The notes under the pieces were generated by a model that was not told the DNA's origin, made no database searches, and saw only the letters and a list, made by a program, of their open reading frames with translations. This document shows positions 35,181 to 44,198 of a stretch of 64,000 nucleotides of DNA, piece after piece; the first letter of the stretch is position 1, and every line of letters starts with the position of its first letter. The stretch is from NCBI RefSeq assembly GCF_024345415.1, contig NZ_JAGQBB010000013.1, positions 1 through 64,000 on the forward strand, written 5' to 3'. A program made the translations under genes and the position numbers. Origin of the DNA: Synechococcus sp. Tobar12-5m-g (GTDB taxonomy: Bacteria > Cyanobacteriota > Cyanobacteriia > PCC-6307 > Cyanobiaceae).

Positions 35181-37154
35181 ATGGCCTTCAGCGTCGCCCC
35201 CACCGAAACCTTCGAGCTGATCGTGGTCGGCGGCGGCCATGCGGGCTGCGAGGCGGCCCTGGCGGCGGCGCGGCTGGGGATCTCCACGGCCCTGTTTTCG
35301 CTCAATCTCGATCGCATCGCCTGGCAGCCCTGCAACCCGGCGGTGGGCGGGCCGGCCAAGAGCCAGCTGGTGCACGAGGTGGATGCCCTCGGCGGCGTGA
35401 TCGGCCGGCTCGCCGATGCCACGGCCTTGCAGAAACGGGTGCTCAACGCCAGCCGCGGCCCGGCGGTGTGGGCCCTGCGCGCGCAAACGGATAAACGCCA
35501 GTACGCCCGCCAGATGCTGCAGCTGCTGCAGCACACCCCGAATCTCGCCCTGCGGGAGGCGATGGTGACGGGACTGGAGATCGAGGGAGATCCGGCCAAC
35601 GGCGACGCCCGGGTGATCGGCGTGCGCACCTACTTCGGCAGCGTCTATGGCGCCGGCGCCGTGATCCTCACCACCGGCACCTTCCTGGGGGGCCGGATCT
35701 GGGTGGGAAGCCAGTCGATGGCGGCGGGCCGGGCCGGCGAGCAGCCCGCCGAAGGGCTCACAGAGGCGCTGCGCTCCCTGGGCTTCCGCACCGACCGCCT
35801 CAAGACCGGCACCCCCGCCCGCGTTGATCGCCGCAGCGTGGCCCTGGATCAGCTGGAAGAGCAGCCCAGCGACGCCGCAGGCCGCTTCTTCTCCTTCGAT
35901 CCGGCCGCCTGGATCGAAGGCGAGCCGATGAGCTGCCACCTCACTCGCACCACGGCGGCCACGCACCAACTGATCCGCGACAACCTCCACCTGACGCCGA
36001 TCTACGGCGGTTTCATCGACAGCAAGGGGCCCCGCTACTGCCCCTCGATCGAAGACAAGATCGTGCGCTTCGCCGATAAGGACAGCCACCAGATTTTCCT
36101 GGAGCCCGAGGGCCGCGACACCCCCGAGCTCTACGTCCAGGGGTTCTCCACCGGCCTGCCGGAGCGGCTGCAGCTGGAGCTGCTGCGCACCCTGCCCGGG
36201 CTGGAGCGGTGCGTGATGCTGCGGCCGGCCTACGCCGTGGAATACGACTATGTGCCCGCTACCCAGCTGAAGCCCTGCCTGGAAACCAAGCGGGTGCAGG
36301 GGCTTTTCTGCGCCGGCCAGCTCAACGGGACCACCGGCTACGAGGAGGCGGCCGCCCAGGGGCTGGTGGCGGGCCTCAACGCCGCCCGCCGGATCCGCGG
36401 CCAGGAGCCGGTGCACTTCCCCCGGGAGAACAGCTACATCGGCACCCTGATCGACGATCTGGTGACGAAAGACCTCCAGGAGCCCTACCGCGTGCTCACC
36501 AGCCGCAGCGAGTATCGCCTGGTGCTGCGGGGCGACAACGCCGACCGGCGGCTCACCCCCCTGGGCCGGGAGCTGGGGCTGATCGACGGGCGCCGCTGGC
36601 GCATCTTCGAGGCCAAGCTGGCGGCGATCGCCGCCGAGCAGCAGCGCCTGGCCACGGTGCGCCTGAAGGGGAGCGATCTGGTGGCTCCGGCGGTGGAAGC
36701 CCAGACGGGGGCGCCGATCAAGGGCTCGATCAGCCTGGCCGACCTCCTGCGCCGCTCGGGATTCCACAGCGCCGACCTGGTGCGCCATGGCCTGGCCGAT
36801 CCTGCCCTGCCACTCGATGTGCGGGAAGCGGCCGAGATCGATGTCAAGTACAGCGGCTACCTGGCCCGCCAGCAGCAGCAGATCGACCAGGCCAGGAAGC
36901 AGCAGCATCGGCCCATTCCGGCCGGCACCGATTTTCACGCCATCGCCACCCTCTCCAAGGAGGCCCGCGAGAAGCTCAGCGTCGTGCAGCCCTGCAGCCT
37001 GGGCCAGGCCTCCCGCATTCCTGGCGTCAGCCCCGCCGATGTGACGGCCCTGCTGCTCTGGCTGGAGCTGGAACGGCGCCGCTCCCTGCCGGCTGCTGCG
37101 ACCCCCTCGTCAAGGTCCGGGGCGGTCGTTACGTTGGGCGCTCTCGACGTTTGA
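35181..37154 (+). CDS. mnmG: tRNA uridine-5-carboxymethylaminomethyl modification enzyme MnmG (GidA)
   Basis: 657 residues. FAD-binding [20 protein letters not shown] at the N-terminus; [51 protein letters not shown] and the C-terminal [15 protein letters not shown] helix are all conserved. With MnmE it modifies the wobble uridine of tRNAs reading NNA/NNG codons. ATG 35181 ([13 protein letters not shown]) was chosen; the frame extends upstream over the divergent gene. Normal length. Confidence 0.97.
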   Translation: MAFSVAPTETFELIVVGGGHAGCEAALAAARLGISTALFSLNLDRIAWQPCNPAVGGPAKSQLVHEVDALGGVIGRLADATALQKRVLNASRGPAVWALRAQTDKRQYARQMLQLLQHTPNLALREAMVTGLEIEGDPANGDARVIGVRTYFGSVYGAGAVILTTGTFLGGRIWVGSQSMAAGRAGEQPAEGLTEALRSLGFRTDRLKTGTPARVDRRSVALDQLEEQPSDAAGRFFSFDPAAWIEGEPMSCHLTRTTAATHQLIRDNLHLTPIYGGFIDSKGPRYCPSIEDKIVRFADKDSHQIFLEPEGRDTPELYVQGFSTGLPERLQLELLRTLPGLERCVMLRPAYAVEYDYVPATQLKPCLETKRVQGLFCAGQLNGTTGYEEAAAQGLVAGLNAARRIRGQEPVHFPRENSYIGTLIDDLVTKDLQEPYRVLTSRSEYRLVLRGDNADRRLTPLGRELGLIDGRRWRIFEAKLAAIAAEQQRLATVRLKGSDLVAPAVEAQTGAPIKGSISLADLLRRSGFHSADLVRHGLADPALPLDVREAAEIDVKYSGYLARQQQQIDQARKQQHRPIPAGTDFHAIATLSKEAREKLSVVQPCSLGQASRIPGVSPADVTALLLWLELERRRSLPAAATPSSRSGAVVTLGALDV

Positions 37155-37168
37155 GCCCAGCGGCCTCC

Positions 37169-38035
37169 ATGGCGTCTCCCCGTGGCATCACCAGTTCCCG
37201 CGCCTACTGGGAACTCAAGACCGATCAGGTCATGGATCGGGTGTTCGCGGGGATGGTGCAATCTCTCAGCCCCGGCGCCGCACCGCTGGGCCCGGCTGAA
37301 TCGTCGCCGATCGATGTGGTGGTGCGCGATGAGCCCCCCTGCTCTCCCCAGCCACCTCGCGCCACAACCCCAGAAGCCCTGCCCAGGGGCGACCAACCGC
37401 TGCTGGTGACGCTGCTGGCGCTGGTGTTCCTGCTGGGGATCGGCACCACCCTGCTGTTGTGGCACCAGTGGAACCAGAGCAACCAGGCTCTGCTGCAGGA
37501 ACGCAACCTGCAACTGCTGGAGCGTCTCCGCTCCCTGGGCCCAACCGGGACGGAGAGCGGTCCGGCTGTCGCCACCCCCGCGGCGTTGGCGGGCCTGGGC
37601 GCCACCGAGGCGGCGGCCCTCGATCCCAGCCTGCCGCCCCCTCCCCCGGACGAGCCTTGGGTGCAGGAGCTGGGCTCCCTGGGAGGAGGTGGCCAGGCTG
37701 GCCAGGCACCCCCCCTGCGGGTTCCGCTGCGGGGTCCCCTGCAACGGCCGGTGCCCGTTGCCCCCTCGATCGGTTCGGCCCGGCCCGGCAGCCTGGGCGA
37801 ACCAGCCAGTCCTGGGTTTTCCAGCCCTGGCCCGTTGCCCGAGCTGGTGGGGGTGGTCCAGGCCAAAGGCAGGGGTGGATCGGCCATCTTCAGCCTCGAT
37901 GGCACCTCCACCAGCACGGTGGTGGGGGAAGCGATCGGTGCCACCGGCTGGAGGCTGCAGGCCGCCGAGGCGGATTCGGTGGTGATCGAGCGCAACGGCC
38001 AGCAGCAGCGCGTCAGCATCGGCGGCGCCCCCTGA
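37169..38035 (+). CDS. Single-pass membrane protein with GspC/PilP-like C-terminus
   Basis: 288 residues. Cytoplasmic N-terminus (1-75), one membrane helix PLLVTLLALVFLLGIGTTLL at about 78-97, a short coiled segment NQALLQERNLQLLERLRSLG, a long Pro/Gly-rich linker, and a final beta domain ELVGVVQAKGRGGSAIFSLD then GEAIGATGWRLQAAEADSVV and IERNGQQQRVSIGG. This end resembles the homology region of GspC/PilP secretion proteins (L.G...... A.i......v..G..i....V..I..d.v.l..nG). No other secretion genes adjoin. Function unknown. Confidence 0.65.
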   Translation: MASPRGITSSRAYWELKTDQVMDRVFAGMVQSLSPGAAPLGPAESSPIDVVVRDEPPCSPQPPRATTPEALPRGDQPLLVTLLALVFLLGIGTTLLLWHQWNQSNQALLQERNLQLLERLRSLGPTGTESGPAVATPAALAGLGATEAAALDPSLPPPPPDEPWVQELGSLGGGGQAGQAPPLRVPLRGPLQRPVPVAPSIGSARPGSLGEPASPGFSSPGPLPELVGVVQAKGRGGSAIFSLDGTSTSTVVGEAIGATGWRLQAAEADSVVIERNGQQQRVSIGGAP

Positions 38036-38036
38036 G

Positions 38037-38615
38037 ATGGCCCCAACAGCTTGGGCCTCCCCCCTCCCGCTCTGGGAGATCCCCTTCGCGGCCCTCGCCG
38101 ATGCCAGCACCAGCAATCTGCTGACTGGCCCCTGGCGCCTGCTGCTGCTCGGGGATGGCAGCCCCACCCGCCACCTGGAGTTGCTCACCGGCGCCGCCGT
38201 GGAGGTGGAGCTGATCGCCATGGCTCCGGATGCCGCCGACGATGCGAGGGTGCCGGCCGAAGTGGCCGCCCTGGACGCCCCCCTGCTGCGGCGCCAGGTG
38301 TGGCTGCGCTGTGACGGGTTGGCCCTGGCCTGGGCCGAGAGCTGGTGGAATCGGGACGAAGCCCAGAAGAGCCTGCGCGAGAGGCAACTGCCGATCTGGC
38401 GAAGCCTCAGCGCCGATCGGGCCGAGCTGTTCCGTGAGGTGGATGGGCTCGCCCAGGTGTCGGCCCCTTGGCTGGACCAGGGCTTCGGCCAGCCCGGGCC
38501 GTACTGGAGCCGGCACTACCGCTTCTTCCGGAGCGGCCGGCCCCTCACCGTGATTCGGGAGGTGTTCTCCCCCTCCCTGGAGCGCTGGCTGGGGCCCAGC
38601 CGGCTGGGTTGTTGA
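38037..38615 (+). CDS. Chorismate lyase-like (DUF98 type)
   Basis: 192 residues. LWEIPFAALADASTSNLLTG with LTGAAVEVELIAMA, VWLRCDGLALAWAESWWNRD and the C-terminal YWSRHYRFFRSGRPLTVIRE then VFSPSLERWLG fit the cyanobacterial chorismate pyruvate-lyase family, which makes 4-hydroxybenzoate for plastoquinone. The terminal R.Y.f...g.P...I.E.Fs..l segment is diagnostic. Starts one base after the upstream stop, so likely co-translated with the membrane protein. Confidence 0.85.
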   Translation: MAPTAWASPLPLWEIPFAALADASTSNLLTGPWRLLLLGDGSPTRHLELLTGAAVEVELIAMAPDAADDARVPAEVAALDAPLLRRQVWLRCDGLALAWAESWWNRDEAQKSLRERQLPIWRSLSADRAELFREVDGLAQVSAPWLDQGFGQPGPYWSRHYRFFRSGRPLTVIREVFSPSLERWLGPSRLGC

Positions 38616-38634
38616 GGATCGCCGGGGCCAGGGT

Positions 38635-39156
38635 TCAACCCAGCCGCAGGGCTTCGGCCTGTTTGCGGCTCTGCTCCAGCAGGTCCCGCAGCCGATCCTC
38701 GTCGGTGTGACTGAGGCTGGTGCGCAGCAGCTTGGCCTGGGGGGCGAAGCTGCGCAGGCGCTCGATCACCCGGTCAGGGGTGGCATCGCGCACCAGCAGA
38801 CACAGGGCCGCACTGCCTTTCGGCAGGGTTTCACCCACTTCCCGCAGGAAGTTGTCGTTGATGCCCAGATCGCTGAGGGCCCCGGAGGCGGCACCCACGC
38901 TGGCACCGACGGCGGCGCCGAGCAGGGGATTGAGGAACAGCAATCCGACCAGGGAACCCCAGAACCCACCGCCGAGGGCTCCTGCAGCGGTGAGATTGAC
39001 CGCCTGGCGCAACTGCACCTGGCCGTTGTCGTCGTGCTCGACGACCACCGCATCCTCCAGGGAGATCAGGTGCTCCTGCTGGATGTTCACCAGCTCGCGC
39101 CGCACCGCATCGGCTTCTTCGGCCTTGGGGAAACCCACCACGATCAGGTTGCTCAT
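38635..39156 (-). CDS. DUF1269 membrane-associated protein
   Basis: 173 residues. MSNLIVVGFPKAEEADAVRR then ISLEDAVVVEHDDNGQVQLR are typical openings of DUF1269 proteins; a glycine-zipper hydrophobic hairpin LTAAGALGGGFWGSLVGLLF and LGAAVGASVGAASGALSDLG follows, and SAALCLLVRDATPDRVIERL closes the fold. Bacterial homologues are general-stress membrane proteins of unknown mechanism. Stands alone, convergent with the chorismate lyase gene. Confidence 0.85.
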   Translation of the reverse strand: MSNLIVVGFPKAEEADAVRRELVNIQQEHLISLEDAVVVEHDDNGQVQLRQAVNLTAAGALGGGFWGSLVGLLFLNPLLGAAVGASVGAASGALSDLGINDNFLREVGETLPKGSAALCLLVRDATPDRVIERLRSFAPQAKLLRTSLSHTDEDRLRDLLEQSRKQAEALRLG

Positions 39157-39217
39157 TCAGGGTTCGCCAGGAATCTTGAAACTCCTTTCAACCTAGAGGC
39201 TTGGGGCGGGCCGGAGG

Positions 39218-39817
39218 TTAAGGGCGGCTGCGGCTTGAGCGAGGCAGGGGCCTGCGGGAGGAGGTGGAGCGATTCGACGGGGCACCGATCTCCTGTTCCG
39301 GGGAAGGCGAGCCAGCCCCGCGCCTCTGCAGATCGGGCCACTCCTCCGGCTGGGCCGGGGCCGGCGGCAGGAGGGGAGCGGCACGGCGCGAAATGGCCTC
39401 CAGGGAACGCCGGGGCTGGGGCTGGGCCGAAACCTCCCCTCGCCCTGGGGGGATCTCCGGGATGGCCGGGGCGGGAGACCGGGGGGTACGTCCGATGGGT
39501 GGAGCGTCATAGGCCTCGGATCGGGGCACGGTTCGGGGCATGGAGCGGCGGTCCGCCATCGGCTCCTGCCAGGGTTCCGGCCAATCGTCTTCGCCTTCCA
39601 TGAACCAGTCGAGGCGGTCTTCCATCCAGCGACCCAGCCCCTGCAGGCTTCGGCCTTCAGCGCCACGGCCGCTGGCGGAGCGGCCCTGGGAGCGGGAGCC
39701 CGGGCGGGCGCCGGCCACGCCGTCCACCAGTTGCCGCCCCGCTGTCATCCACTGATCGAGGGTGCCACCCGCTGAGCGACGCCTGCCGCGACGGAGAGGA
39801 TCACCAGAACCGTTCAT
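39218..39817 (-). CDS. Pro/Arg-rich hypothetical protein
   Basis: 199 residues, largely disordered. Start [20 protein letters not shown] then DQWMTAGRQLVDGVAGARPG; a Trp/acidic core GRWMEDRLDWFMEGEDDWPE is the only ordered-looking part, followed by Pro/Arg repeats to the C-terminus. Reading frame is convincing by start and length but no family was identified; similar Trp-containing disordered proteins occur in picocyanobacteria. Confidence 0.55.
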   Translation of the reverse strand: MNGSGDPLRRGRRRSAGGTLDQWMTAGRQLVDGVAGARPGSRSQGRSASGRGAEGRSLQGLGRWMEDRLDWFMEGEDDWPEPWQEPMADRRSMPRTVPRSEAYDAPPIGRTPRSPAPAIPEIPPGRGEVSAQPQPRRSLEAISRRAAPLLPPAPAQPEEWPDLQRRGAGSPSPEQEIGAPSNRSTSSRRPLPRSSRSRP

Positions 39818-39859
39818 GGCGCTGCCTGGACCTGCTCAAACGATGGTGTTGACCCAACG

Positions 39860-39970
39860 TTAACGGCTGGGTCGCAACGACCTGCGCTGCCGCAGCCAGC
39901 ACTCCCGGGCCAGCCCCACCAGGGCGATCGACACACCGCCGGCCTGCAGCACCCAAAGGAACAGATCCAC
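39860..39970 (-). CDS. Very small single-pass membrane peptide
   Basis: 36 residues from GTG 39970: MDLFLWVLQAGGVSIALVGL then ARECWLRQRRSLRPSR. One hydrophobic helix of about 20 residues followed by a strongly basic tail, the profile of a genuine small membrane protein with its C-terminus in the cytoplasm. No Shine-Dalgarno is obvious, which limits confidence. It lies between the disordered-protein gene and sprT. Confidence 0.4.
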   Translation of the reverse strand: MDLFLWVLQAGGVSIALVGLARECWLRQRRSLRPSR

Positions 39971-40000
39971 CTGCGCAGCCGCTGAAAGGGAGGGCGAACC

Positions 40001-40555
40001 TTAGGTGGCAGCGGTGTCGGCCTGCTCTTCGAAGATCAGCAGGCAGGCGGCGTTCCAGCGGCCGCCATGCAGGCGGTCGCAGCAGAGACGACAGGCCACC
40101 CCCCGCACCCGCCGCCGGTAGGGGGCGCTGACGCCGCAGCAGGGGCAGCGGGCCAGCCAGCGGGGGCTGCTCAGCGGCAGGGGGTAGCGGTGGCGCAGGC
40201 TCACCTCGAAGCCGCCCTGGGACTGGTTGATGCGGGCCATCCGGGCGCGGAAGTGGGGGCCGTGCACCTCCTGCACCCCCAGCACCCGGTCGATCCAGGC
40301 GTGGATCATCTCGTGGCAGAGGGTGCCCAGCATCGCCGCTCGCGGCAGGGGCTCCAGCAGCGGCCGCGACAGCACGATCTCGCAGAGATCGGTGCCATCA
40401 GGGCGGCGGCCGCGGCGGTAGAGGCCGGCGGTGCGGCTCATGCGGCCATCGCTCCAGCGCAGCTCCACCAGGCTGCGGCCGGCCGGGGCCAGGGCACCGT
40501 CGAAGTGCTCCCGGTCGAGCCGATGGAACAGGGGCAGCAGGGGCTCAAGGGGCAT
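40001..40555 (-). CDS. SprT-like zinc metalloprotease family protein
   Basis: 184 residues. The zinc motif HEMIH is at 81-85 in LGTLCHEMIHAWIDRVLGVQ, with a third ligand likely in VHGPHFRARMARIN. A C-terminal zinc ribbon (RCPCCGVSAPYRRRVRG then ACRLC) follows, as in SprT/Spartan proteins. Spartan homologues cleave DNA-protein crosslinks; the bacterial role is less clear. ATG 40555 gives the family-like start. Confidence 0.85.
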   Translation of the reverse strand: MPLEPLLPLFHRLDREHFDGALAPAGRSLVELRWSDGRMSRTAGLYRRGRRPDGTDLCEIVLSRPLLEPLPRAAMLGTLCHEMIHAWIDRVLGVQEVHGPHFRARMARINQSQGGFEVSLRHRYPLPLSSPRWLARCPCCGVSAPYRRRVRGVACRLCCDRLHGGRWNAACLLIFEEQADTAAT

Positions 40556-40640
40556 GCCGCTTCGGCTTCGGGCCGGGACGGCAGCCAGTCTGGCGGGGCC
40601 GTCGGTCAGACTCTGGGGCCGGAACGCGCGTTCGCACACG

Positions 40641-41063
40641 ATGGATTGGGGTCTGGCACAGACGATCGGCACCAAGTTGCTGCTGGCCGGCGCCGGCGCC
40701 CTGCTCCTCTACTGGACCTACACGGCGGTGAAGCTGGTGCTCAGCGCCCGCGGCATCAACCCGCTGCTGAAGCAGTTCTTCACCCAGGTGGCTTCGGGGC
40801 AGATCGACGGCGCCTACCTGCTCACCACCAAGAACTACCGCTCCCACGTCAACCGGCAGCAGTTCATCCGCTTCCTGGCGGGGCTGCAGCTCAACAAGTA
40901 CCGCAACCTCAAATCCGGCCGGCCCCGTCTGCAGGACGGCCAGATCATCCTGACGGTGAAGCTGAAATCGGAGGCCAAGGATGAACTGCCGCTTGATTTC
41001 ACCTTCGTGAAGGTGGAGAAGGCCTGGCGGGTGGATCGGATCAGCAAGCTGGCGGTGGCCTGA
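40641..41063 (+). CDS. Membrane-anchored DUF4864-like hypothetical protein
   Basis: 140 residues. One N-terminal helix ([20 protein letters not shown]) then an NTF2-like domain: [20 protein letters not shown] then [20 protein letters not shown] and closing [19 protein letters not shown]. Single-domain NTF2-like folds bind small ligands or act as protein docking domains. Starts divergently from sprT, 85 bases away, and lies eight bases before ligA, so it is probably transcribed with ligA. Confidence 0.7.
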   Translation: MDWGLAQTIGTKLLLAGAGALLLYWTYTAVKLVLSARGINPLLKQFFTQVASGQIDGAYLLTTKNYRSHVNRQQFIRFLAGLQLNKYRNLKSGRPRLQDGQIILTVKLKSEAKDELPLDFTFVKVEKAWRVDRISKLAVA

Positions 41064-41071
41064 AGGCGGCC

Positions 41072-43198
41072 ATGGCCGACGGCACGTCCCCTTCGGCTTC
41101 CAGCGCCCAGTGGGCCCGGGCCGTCGAGCTGCGGCAGCTGGTGGCCCGCGCCGCCCACGCCTACTACGTGCTCGACGCCCCGGAGCTGGAGGACCCGGTC
41201 TACGACCGGCTCTACCGGGAGCTGGAGGGCCTGGAACGCCAGCACCCCGAACTGGTGACCCCCGACAGCCCCACCCAGCGGGTGGGCGGGACCCCGGCGG
41301 CGGGATTCCGCAGCGTGGAGCACCGCATCGGCCTGCTCAGCCTCGACAACGCCTTCAACGCCGAGGAGCTGCGCGCCTGGCACCAACGCCTCCTGCGGCA
41401 GCTGGATCGAGCGGATCCTGCCCAGGACACGGGTCCCGATCCGGCCCTGGCGCTGGTCTGTGAACTCAAGATCGACGGCAATGCCCTGGCCCTCAGCTAC
41501 GCGCAGGGCGTGCTGGTGCGGGCCGCCACCCGGGGCGACGGGGAGCGGGGCGAGGAGATCACCGCCAATGTGCGCACGATCCAGAGCGTGCCGCTGCGGC
41601 TGGCCGTGCCAGATCCACCGGCCTGGCTGGAGGTGCGCGGCGAGGCCTTCATCCCCGACGCCACCTTCCAGGCGATCAATGCCGAGCGCCAGAAGCGAGA
41701 GGAGCCCCCCTTCGCCAACCCCCGCAACGCCTGCGCCGGCACCCTGCGCCAGCTCGATCCCCAGGTGGTGGCGGCGCGGCGGCTGGATTTCTTCGCCTAC
41801 ACCCTGCACCTGCCGGACGATTGGACACCGTCAGCCGTCAGCGCCCCCGGCCGGCCCGGCAGCCAGTGGGAGAGCCTGTGCTGGCTGGCGGCCGCCGGCT
41901 TCAAGGTGAACCCCAACGCCGCCCTCTGCCCGGATCTGGCAACGGTGGAGGCGTTCTTCGCCGGTTGGGAGGAGAAGCGCAGGCGGCTCCCCTACGCCAC
42001 CGATGGCGTGGTGGTGAAGCTCGACGACCTGCGCCTGCAGGCCGACGCCGGCTTCACCCAGAAGGCGCCGCGCTGGGCGATTGCCCTCAAGTACGCCGCC
42101 GAGGAAGCCCCCAGCCGGCTATTGCGCCTGGTGGCCCAGGTGGGCCGCACCGGGGCGGTGACGCCTGTGGCGGAGTTTGAACCGGTGGCCCTGGCCGGCA
42201 CCACGGTGAGCCGCGCCACCCTCCACAACGCCGATCGGCTGGCGGAGCTCGATCTGCACGCCGGTGACACGATCGTGGTGCGCAAGGCCGGCGAAATCAT
42301 CCCCGAGGTGGTGCGGGTGCTCACCGAGCTGCGACCGTCAGGAGCCGCCCCCCTGGAGCTGCCCAGCCACTGCCCCGAATGCGGCTCGGCGCTGGTGCGG
42401 GAGGAGGGGGAAGCGGCGACCCGCTGCGTCAACAGCAGCTGCCCGGCGATCCTGCGCGGCGCCCTGCGCCATTGGGTGAGCAAGGCCGCCCTGGATGTGG
42501 ACGGGCTGGGGTTCAAGCTGATCGAGCAGCTCGTGGACCGGGGGCTGGTGCACTCGATCGCCGATCTCTACCGGCTCGACGGGGCCCTGCTGGCCAGCCT
42601 GGAGCGAATGGGGGAGAGGTCGGCGGAGAACCTGGTGACGGCCCTGGGGGCTTCGAAACAGCAGCCCTGGCACCGCCAGCTCTACGGCCTCGGCATCCAC
42701 CACGTGGGGGCGGTGAACGCCAAGGCGCTGGCGCGGGCGTTCCCCTCCGCCACGGAGCTTGCGGCCGCCGCCGCCGACCATCCCGAGGCGATCACGGCGG
42801 TGTTCGGCATCGGCGCCGAGATCGCCGAATCCCTGCGCCAGTGGTTCGCCACACCGGCCAACCGGGCGCTGCTGGCCGCACTGGAAGGGCTGGGTCTGTC
42901 GCTGGCTGCCAGCGGCGAGGGAGCTCCAGGCCCGGCGCCCCTGGCCGGCCAGACCTTTGTGCTGACCGGAACCCTGCCCGGCCTGAGCCGCAGCGCCGCC
43001 CAGGGGCTGATCGAGGCGGCCGGAGGCAGAGTGAGCGGTTCGGTGAGCAAGAAAACCAGCTATGTGGTGGCCGGCGAGGAGGCGGGCAGCAAGCTGGCAA
43101 AGGCCGAGGCCCTGGGTGTGGCCGTGCTCGACGAGGCAGGGCTGCTGGGGATGCTGGCGGGAGAGGACCCCTATGGGGCGGATGCCAGGCTGATCTGA
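41072..43198 (+). CDS. ligA: NAD-dependent DNA ligase LigA
   Basis: 708 residues. NAD-binding Ia domain ([20 protein letters not shown]), adenylation lysine Lys133 in [16 protein letters not shown] fold, a four-cysteine zinc finger [13 protein letters not shown] and [10 protein letters not shown], helix-hairpin-helix repeats, and a C-terminal BRCT domain ([20 protein letters not shown]). Seals Okazaki fragments and repair nicks. Complete and of normal length. Confidence 0.97.
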   Translation: MADGTSPSASSAQWARAVELRQLVARAAHAYYVLDAPELEDPVYDRLYRELEGLERQHPELVTPDSPTQRVGGTPAAGFRSVEHRIGLLSLDNAFNAEELRAWHQRLLRQLDRADPAQDTGPDPALALVCELKIDGNALALSYAQGVLVRAATRGDGERGEEITANVRTIQSVPLRLAVPDPPAWLEVRGEAFIPDATFQAINAERQKREEPPFANPRNACAGTLRQLDPQVVAARRLDFFAYTLHLPDDWTPSAVSAPGRPGSQWESLCWLAAAGFKVNPNAALCPDLATVEAFFAGWEEKRRRLPYATDGVVVKLDDLRLQADAGFTQKAPRWAIALKYAAEEAPSRLLRLVAQVGRTGAVTPVAEFEPVALAGTTVSRATLHNADRLAELDLHAGDTIVVRKAGEIIPEVVRVLTELRPSGAAPLELPSHCPECGSALVREEGEAATRCVNSSCPAILRGALRHWVSKAALDVDGLGFKLIEQLVDRGLVHSIADLYRLDGALLASLERMGERSAENLVTALGASKQQPWHRQLYGLGIHHVGAVNAKALARAFPSATELAAAAADHPEAITAVFGIGAEIAESLRQWFATPANRALLAALEGLGLSLAASGEGAPGPAPLAGQTFVLTGTLPGLSRSAAQGLIEAAGGRVSGSVSKKTSYVVAGEEAGSKLAKAEALGVAVLDEAGLLGMLAGEDPYGADARLI

Positions 43199-43212
43199 AG
43201 CGCGGCGCTTCG

Positions 43213-43392
43213 ATGCAACCAGATCCCAACCCCAGCGCCCCCCCGCCCATCGACCGCTGGATCAAGACCGATTGCGGCCGGGCCAAGTACGCCGAGCTGG
43301 CGGCCCGCCCGGGCCTGGTGGCGAGGCTGCGCCTGGGCTGGTTCGTGCTGATCGCGGCTCTGCGGGACTGGCGCTTGCCGGCTCAGCCCTGA
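43213..43392 (+). CDS. Small hypothetical protein
   Basis: 59 residues. MQPDPNPSAPPPIDRWIKTD then CGRAKYAELAARPGLVARLR and LGWFVLIAALRDWRLPAQP: a Pro-rich start, then amphipathic helices and a possible weak membrane segment. No family recognised. It begins 14 bases after the ligA stop, on the same strand, and overlaps the convergent TVP38 gene by ten bases. Confidence 0.5.
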   Translation: MQPDPNPSAPPPIDRWIKTDCGRAKYAELAARPGLVARLRLGWFVLIAALRDWRLPAQP

Positions 43393-43997
43393 TCGCCGTT
43401 CTCAAGCGCCTGGCGGGCCGCCCGTCCCGCCAGCCAGATCGAGCCCACGGTGGCGGCGATCCCCAGCACCCGCAGCCCCCAGGTGGTGGCGTCGGCCTCA
43501 CCGGAGAGCACGGCGCCGAAGCGGGCCACATCGCCGGCCAGGGCGCCAAGGCCGCAGAACAGGATGGTGCCGGGCAGGATCGCCACCAGGCCGATCGTGT
43601 AATCACGGAAGCTCACCTCGCTGAGGCCGTAGGCCAGGTTGAGCAGGCTGAAAGGAAAGGCGGGCGAGAGGCGGGTGAGCACAACCAGCTTCAGCCCCTC
43701 CCGGCTGACGGCCTGCTCGATCGCCAGCAGTTTCGGCGTGGTTGCCAGCCGCCGCCGCGCCCAGCCGCGCAGCCAGCTCCGGCCCAGCAGGAACACCACG
43801 ATCGCCCCGCCGCTCGCCCCCACGAACACCACGGCGCTGCCGAGCCAGGGGCCGTAGAGGGCGCCGGCCAGCATGGAGGCCCACACCCCCGGCAGCAGCA
43901 GGGTCACCCAGAGGGCATAGAGCGGGATGAAGGCCACCGCCCCGGCAGGGGAGCGCAGGGCCGGCAGGAGCTGGTCGAGCAGGGCGGCGGGCTCCAT
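43383..43997 (-). CDS. TVP38/TMEM64 (DedA-like) membrane protein
   Basis: 204 residues from ATG 43997. Membrane helices around a conserved VTT core: PLYALWVTLLLPGVWASMLA with GALYGPWLGSAVVFVGASGG, then RLSPAFPFSLLNLAYGLSEV and SFRDYTIGLVAILPGTILFC. The F/P-R.sP..PF...Ny..g motif is diagnostic. Family proteins are implicated in phospholipid scrambling or small-molecule transport. Residues upstream of ATG 43997 are unlike the family. Confidence 0.88.
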   Translation of the reverse strand: MEPAALLDQLLPALRSPAGAVAFIPLYALWVTLLLPGVWASMLAGALYGPWLGSAVVFVGASGGAIVVFLLGRSWLRGWARRRLATTPKLLAIEQAVSREGLKLVVLTRLSPAFPFSLLNLAYGLSEVSFRDYTIGLVAILPGTILFCGLGALAGDVARFGAVLSGEADATTWGLRVLGIAATVGSIWLAGRAARQALENGDQG

Positions 43998-44198
43998 GCA
44001 CGGGGGTCGGCAGGCCACTCAGGCTGGCACCCGGGGGCGCCTTCGCCTTGAGGATGCTGATGGGACGTTCAGGGAACCCTGCCTGCCTTGTGCCCACTTC
44101 CGAGAGAACGGGAGGTCAGGTGATTGTTCAAGAAGCCTTGCACAGGGCTCAAACCAGCCCATGAACCACCTGCCGTGAAGATGTCATCCGTTTTGTCC

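Noticed and set aside
34791-36938. 715-residue minus-strand open frame
   Set aside because: Antisense to mnmG, which has clear FAD and MnmG motifs; the frame has no motif or ribosome site.
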